Origin: Pseudomonadota bacterium
GTDB taxonomy: Bacteria; Pseudomonadota; Alphaproteobacteria; Ferrovibrionales; Ferrovibrionaceae
Reading direction: 5' to 3'
DNA length: 9,188 nucleotides
Assembly (NCBI GenBank): GCA_021793055.1
Contig: JAJYTL010000107.1
Coordinates: 1-9,188 of the forward strand
Shown here: piece after piece, positions 5,708 through 9,188 of the stretch
How the letters are laid out: each line of letters begins with the position of its first letter
How positions within the stretch are numbered: position 1 is the stretch's first letter
The notes under the pieces: model-generated
Database searches by the model: none
Told to the model about the DNA's origin: nothing
What the model saw: the letters and a program-made list of their open reading frames with translations, nothing else
Made by a program: the position numbers and the translations under genes

Positions 5708-6876
5708 CCCGAAAGCTCCTCGGACGCTGCTTCGAGCAGGCCGACCGCCTCGTCGACCTCGGCGGTGCCGATGATCAGGGGCGGTATGAAGCGAACCACG
5801 TTGTCGCCCGCCGGCGCGGTCAGCAGACCGCGGCGGAACAGCGCCGCAACGATGTCGGTGTTCGGCACCTTGCACTTGAGCCCGATCAGCAAGCCCTCGC
5901 CGCGGACGCCGGTGAAGACCTTGTCGTATTTGTCGGTGACCGCGGCGACGCGCTGGCTGAGATAGCCCGCCGTCCGCCGCACGTTGTCGAAGAAACCATC
6001 GGCCAGCATGACATCGAGGACCGCGTTGCCGGCCGCGGCGGCCAGGGGATTGCCGCCGAAGGTCGAGCCGTGGCTGCCGGCGGTCATGCCGACCGCCGCC
6101 CGCTCGGTGGCGAGGCAGGCGCCCATCGGGAATCCGCCGGCGATGCCCTTGGCGAGGGCCATGATATCGGGCGCGATGCCGGCCCATTCGTGACCGAACA
6201 GCCGGCCGGTGCGGCCCATGCCGGTCTGCACCTCGTCCAACACCAGCAGCAGGCCGTGCTTGTCGCAGATCTCACGCAGGCCCTTGAGGCAGGCCGGCGG
6301 CACCACCTGCACGCCGCCCTCGCCCATCACCGGCTCGATCAGGATCGCCGCGGTTTCCGGCGTGATCGCCGCCTCGACCCCGTCATGCGTCGCGAACGGC
6401 AGATGGTCGAAGCCGGGTGCCTCGGGCCCGAAACCATCGAGATATTTGCGATTGCCGGCGGCGGCCAGCGTCGCCAGCGTGCGGCCGTGGAACGAGCCCT
6501 CGAAAGTGATGATGCGATAGCGCTCGGAATGCCCGCTCGCGGCGTGATACTTGCGCGCCATCTTGATCGCGCATTCCATCGCCTCGGCGCCGGAATTGCA
6601 GAAAAAGACCGTGTCCGCGAAGCTGTTCTCGACCAGGCGACGGGCAAGCCGCTCCTGCCCCGCGATGCGATAGAGGTTCGAGGTATGCCAGAGCTTCTTC
6701 GCCTGCTCGGTCAGCGCCTCGACCAGATGGGGGTGGGCATGGCCGAGAGAAACCACCGCGACGCCGGCGCAGAAATCGAGATATCGGCGGCCCTCCGCCG
6801 TATAGAGATAGGCGCCTTCGCCCCGCTCGAACGCCACGTCGGTCCGGGCATAGGTCGGTAGAACGGGTGGAATCAT
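5704..6876 (-). CDS. argD: Acetylornithine aminotransferase
   Basis: PLP-dependent class III aminotransferase that converts N-acetylglutamate 5-semialdehyde to N-acetylornithine with glutamate as amino donor; members often also serve lysine synthesis as the succinyldiaminopimelate aminotransferase. The protein has 390 residues, typical for ArgD. Cofactor residues are visible: NSGAEAMECAIK (94-105) for the phosphate, the aromatic turn GSFHGRT (127-133), D214-EVQTGMGRTG with the pyridine-binding Asp, and the Schiff-base lysine K243 in ALAKGIAGGFPMGA. GSHGSTFGGNPLA (267-279) is the usual C-side motif. AGGAG sits seven to eight bases before the ATG. It is the first gene of the argD-argF-hslO transcript; the argF start overlaps its stop. 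Other class III enzymes (for example 4-aminobutyrate aminotransferase) are less likely because of length and the argF neighbour. Confidence 0.96.
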   Translation of the reverse strand: MIPPVLPTYARTDVAFERGEGAYLYTAEGRRYLDFCAGVAVVSLGHAHPHLVEALTEQAKKLWHTSNLYRIAGQERLARRLVENSFADTVFFCNSGAEAMECAIKMARKYHAASGHSERYRIITFEGSFHGRTLATLAAAGNRKYLDGFGPEAPGFDHLPFATHDGVEAAITPETAAILIEPVMGEGGVQVVPPACLKGLREICDKHGLLLVLDEVQTGMGRTGRLFGHEWAGIAPDIMALAKGIAGGFPMGACLATERAAVGMTAGSHGSTFGGNPLAAAAGNAVLDVMLADGFFDNVRRTAGYLSQRVAAVTDKYDKVFTGVRGEGLLIGLKCKVPNTDIVAALFRRGLLTAPAGDNVVRFIPPLIIGTAEVDEAVGLLEAASEELSG

Positions 6877-6954
6877 GGTCGTCTCCTCGCGGGCTGTTCA
6901 GCGATGACCCGCGCGTTGCTCTCGCCGTTATCAAGTCGCTGCGGAAAAAGGGAG

Positions 6955-6985
6955 AAGGTAGCAACACCCGCCCCGCCGATGTCAA
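6955..6985 (-). promoter_or_regulatory. Candidate argD-argF-hslO promoter
   Basis: On the minus strand a perfect -35 hexamer TTGACA occupies 6985-6980. Downstream candidates for the -10 box are GCTACC with a 17-bp spacer or TACCTT with a 19-bp spacer; neither is strong. It lies about 80 bases before the argD start, in the 209-bp gap after the permease gene. No ARG-box-like palindrome was recognised. The -35 match is seen; promoter function is inferred. Confidence 0.45.
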
Positions 6986-7023
6986 CTGGCGAATCGGGCC
7001 GGCAAGCCTGCCGTGCCGCCAAA

Positions 7024-7080
7024 TTGCGGCCGAAAAACGGCCAGGCGCAACCCGTCGGCCGGGTCGGGCCGCGCGGCCGA
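7024..7080 (-). terminator. Two GC hairpins downstream of the permease gene
   Basis: The first hairpin pairs CGGCC and GGCCG (7028-7032 with 7038-7042) around a five-base loop that reads TTTTT on the minus strand, and is extended by TTGC/GCAA outer arms. The second pairs 7055-7061 with 7074-7080 (TCGGCCG/CGGCCGA) around 12 bases, starting six bases after the permease stop. Neither has a good T-tail, but together they probably end permease transcription before the argD promoter. Confidence 0.4.
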
Positions 7081-7085
7081 GGCGC

Positions 7086-7937
7086 TCAGGCCTTGAGCTT
7101 GTAGCCGCGGTGGACGAGAGAGAGGCAGAGGGTCCAAAGCGCCGCGGTCAGCGCCGCCAGCACCAGGGCGCCGGTGAGGACCGGCGCCTCGGCCTGGCCG
7201 ATGAAGCCGTAACGGAAGCCATCGATGGCGAGGAAAAGCGGGTCCGCCCGGCTGATCGCGCGCCAAACCGGCGGCAATTGGTCGACCGAATAGAAGGTGC
7301 CGGAGAGGAAGGCCAAGGGCGTAATGACGAAATTCGCGATCGCCGCCATGTGATCGAATTTCTCGGCCCAGAGACCGGCGAGAAGGCCGAACAGCGAGAA
7401 CAGCAGCGAGGTGAGGACGCCGAAGATCACGATCGCCCAGACATGCGCGAAAGGCAGCGACACGAAGGGCAGCATCGAAAGCGCAACCACGATGCTGACG
7501 AAAATACCCCGCGTCGCGCCGCTCATGGCGTAGCCGAAGGTGAACTCGCCGGCGGTCAGGGGCGGCATCAGCACGTCGACGATATTGCCCTGGACCTTGG
7601 AAATCAGGATCGAGGAGGCGGTGTTGGAGAAGGCGTTCTGCACCACGGCCATCATCACCAGGCCAGGGCCGAGAAATTCGAGATAGGGCACCGCGCCGAC
7701 ATGGCGGCCGGCGCCCCCGAGCGCCAAGGTGAAGACGGCGAGGTACAGCAACGTCGTGATCACCGGTGCCAGCACCGTCTGGCCCCAGAGCTTGGCGAAG
7801 CGCTGCACCTCCTTGACATAGAGGGTGCCGAGCCCGACCCAGTTGACGGCGCCGAAGCGGCGCACGGTCAAGGGCCGGAGGGTCGCGGGGCGATCGGGGA
7901 AAGACCCCCGGGCGAGGGTGTATTCTCTTTGATCCAT
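7086..7937 (-). CDS. ABC-2 type transporter permease
   Basis: A 283-residue integral inner-membrane protein of the ABC-2 permease family, the membrane half of an ABC exporter. Probable membrane segments are at about 55-75, 88-106, 143-162, 167-190, 198-217 and 253-275, six in all. The block SGTFYSVDQLPPVWRAISRA followed by PLFLAIDGFRYGF (212-245) is the family signature between the fifth and sixth segments. The NWVGLGTLYVKEVQRF segment (32-47) is the usual start of the conserved region in relatives, so the first 30 residues are an extension, or the true start lies later; a GTG codon at residue 25 (7865) is possible, but neither start has a clear ribosome site. No ATPase gene is next to it: argD lies downstream and the thiolase gene diverges upstream. 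The substrate is unknown; relatives export polysaccharides, drugs or lipids. Confidence 0.88.
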   Translation of the reverse strand: MDQREYTLARGSFPDRPATLRPLTVRRFGAVNWVGLGTLYVKEVQRFAKLWGQTVLAPVITTLLYLAVFTLALGGAGRHVGAVPYLEFLGPGLVMMAVVQNAFSNTASSILISKVQGNIVDVLMPPLTAGEFTFGYAMSGATRGIFVSIVVALSMLPFVSLPFAHVWAIVIFGVLTSLLFSLFGLLAGLWAEKFDHMAAIANFVITPLAFLSGTFYSVDQLPPVWRAISRADPLFLAIDGFRYGFIGQAEAPVLTGALVLAALTAALWTLCLSLVHRGYKLKA

Positions 7938-7956
7938 GGCGAAACTTCACATCGCC

Positions 7957-7992
7957 GACTGGCCCCGGCGCGTCCCGGCGCCGGCCCCAGTC
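7957..7992. repeat. Large GC hairpin in the permease-thiolase spacer
   Basis: GACTGG (7957-7962) pairs with CCAGTC (7987-7992) and, inside a two-by-two mismatch, CCGGCGC (7965-7971) pairs with GCGCCGG (7978-7984) around a 6-nt loop. It would lie in the 5' leader of the permease mRNA, about 20 bases before its start, and could reduce ribosome access, or it could be a protein-binding dyad. Confidence 0.5.
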
Positions 7993-8011
7993 GGGCTTTG
8001 GCGGAAGATGT

Positions 8012-8041
8012 CTTTTGTCGCTGCCGACGAAAGGCTAGATT
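8012..8041 (+). promoter_or_regulatory. Operator-like inverted repeat and possible promoter upstream of the thiolase gene
   Basis: CTTTTGTCG (8012-8020) and CGACGAAAG (8025-8033) form an inverted repeat with eight of nine positions matching around a 4-bp centre. TAGATT at 8036-8041 is a plausible -10 box, and a poor -35 (TTTTGT, 8013-8018, 17-bp spacer) falls inside the left arm. The dyad would thus cover a promoter, as repressor operators often do. The inverted repeat is plain to see; the regulator and the promoter are inferred. Confidence 0.4.
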
Positions 8042-8058
8042 ACCCCGGTTCGTGATCG

Positions 8059-8064
8059 AAGGAG
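8059..8064 (+). promoter_or_regulatory. Ribosome binding site of the thiolase gene
   Basis: AAGGAG ends seven bases before the ATG at 8072. It is the strongest plus-strand ribosome site in the window apart from that of apaG, and it fixes the thiolase start. Confidence 0.8.
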
Positions 8065-8071
8065 AGAAAAA

Positions 8072-9188
<1,117 letters not shown>

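Noticed and set aside
5708..6187. Upstream extension of argF
   Set aside because: It overlaps argD in another frame and shows no carbamoyltransferase sequence; the start at 5707 has a ribosome site and ATGA coupling.
5587..6861. Plus-strand open frame of 424 codons
   Set aside because: Antisense shadow of argD, which has a complete PLP site; no motif of its own.

Overview
The window is GC-rich chromosomal DNA carrying compact biosynthetic genes. The gene set and protein sequences suggest an alphaproteobacterium, probably Rhodospirillales-like. That placement is inferred from remembered gene content (MetZ-type sulfhydrylase, ApaG, an argD-argF-hslO run), not from a search. I see no rRNA or tRNA gene, CRISPR array, insertion sequence, integrase or phage gene.

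Layout. (1) 1-1707, plus strand: the 3' end of an O-succinylhomoserine sulfhydrylase gene (metZ), a clear intrinsic terminator, then a persulfide dioxygenase-rhodanese fusion gene. Both concern reduced sulfur: one uses sulfide to make homocysteine, the other would oxidise persulfide. (2) 1891-3077, plus strand: apaG, then folE (GTP cyclohydrolase I). A 14-bp tandem repeat of about 4.5 copies lies directly against the folE start, and its last partial copy supplies the ribosome binding site. (3) 3122-3718, minus strand: a small lipoprotein of unknown function, convergent with folE. (4) 3834-6876, minus strand: argD, argF and hslO (Hsp33) in transcription order. Consecutive genes overlap by ATGA, so this is a tightly coupled operon; a candidate promoter lies at 6955-6985. 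(5) 7086-7937, minus strand: an ABC-2 type permease with no ATPase gene in view. (6) 8072-9188, plus strand: a thiolase gene cut by the window end, diverging from the permease gene across a 134-bp spacer with two strong dyads.

How the genes relate. argD and argF supply the acetylornithine aminotransferase and ornithine carbamoyltransferase steps of arginine synthesis, and hslO adds a redox-controlled chaperone to the same transcript. From memory, argD-argF-hslO, apaG and metZ lie near each other in many alphaproteobacteria. If so, the persulfide dioxygenase, folE and lipoprotein genes are local additions to an old neighbourhood.

I found no convincing new multi-gene system. The most unusual element is the repeat that builds the folE leader. 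The next most interesting are the operator-like dyad upstream of the thiolase gene, the sulfur gene pair, the orphan permease and the unknown lipoprotein. The very long overlapping open frames opposite the real genes are GC-driven shadows.
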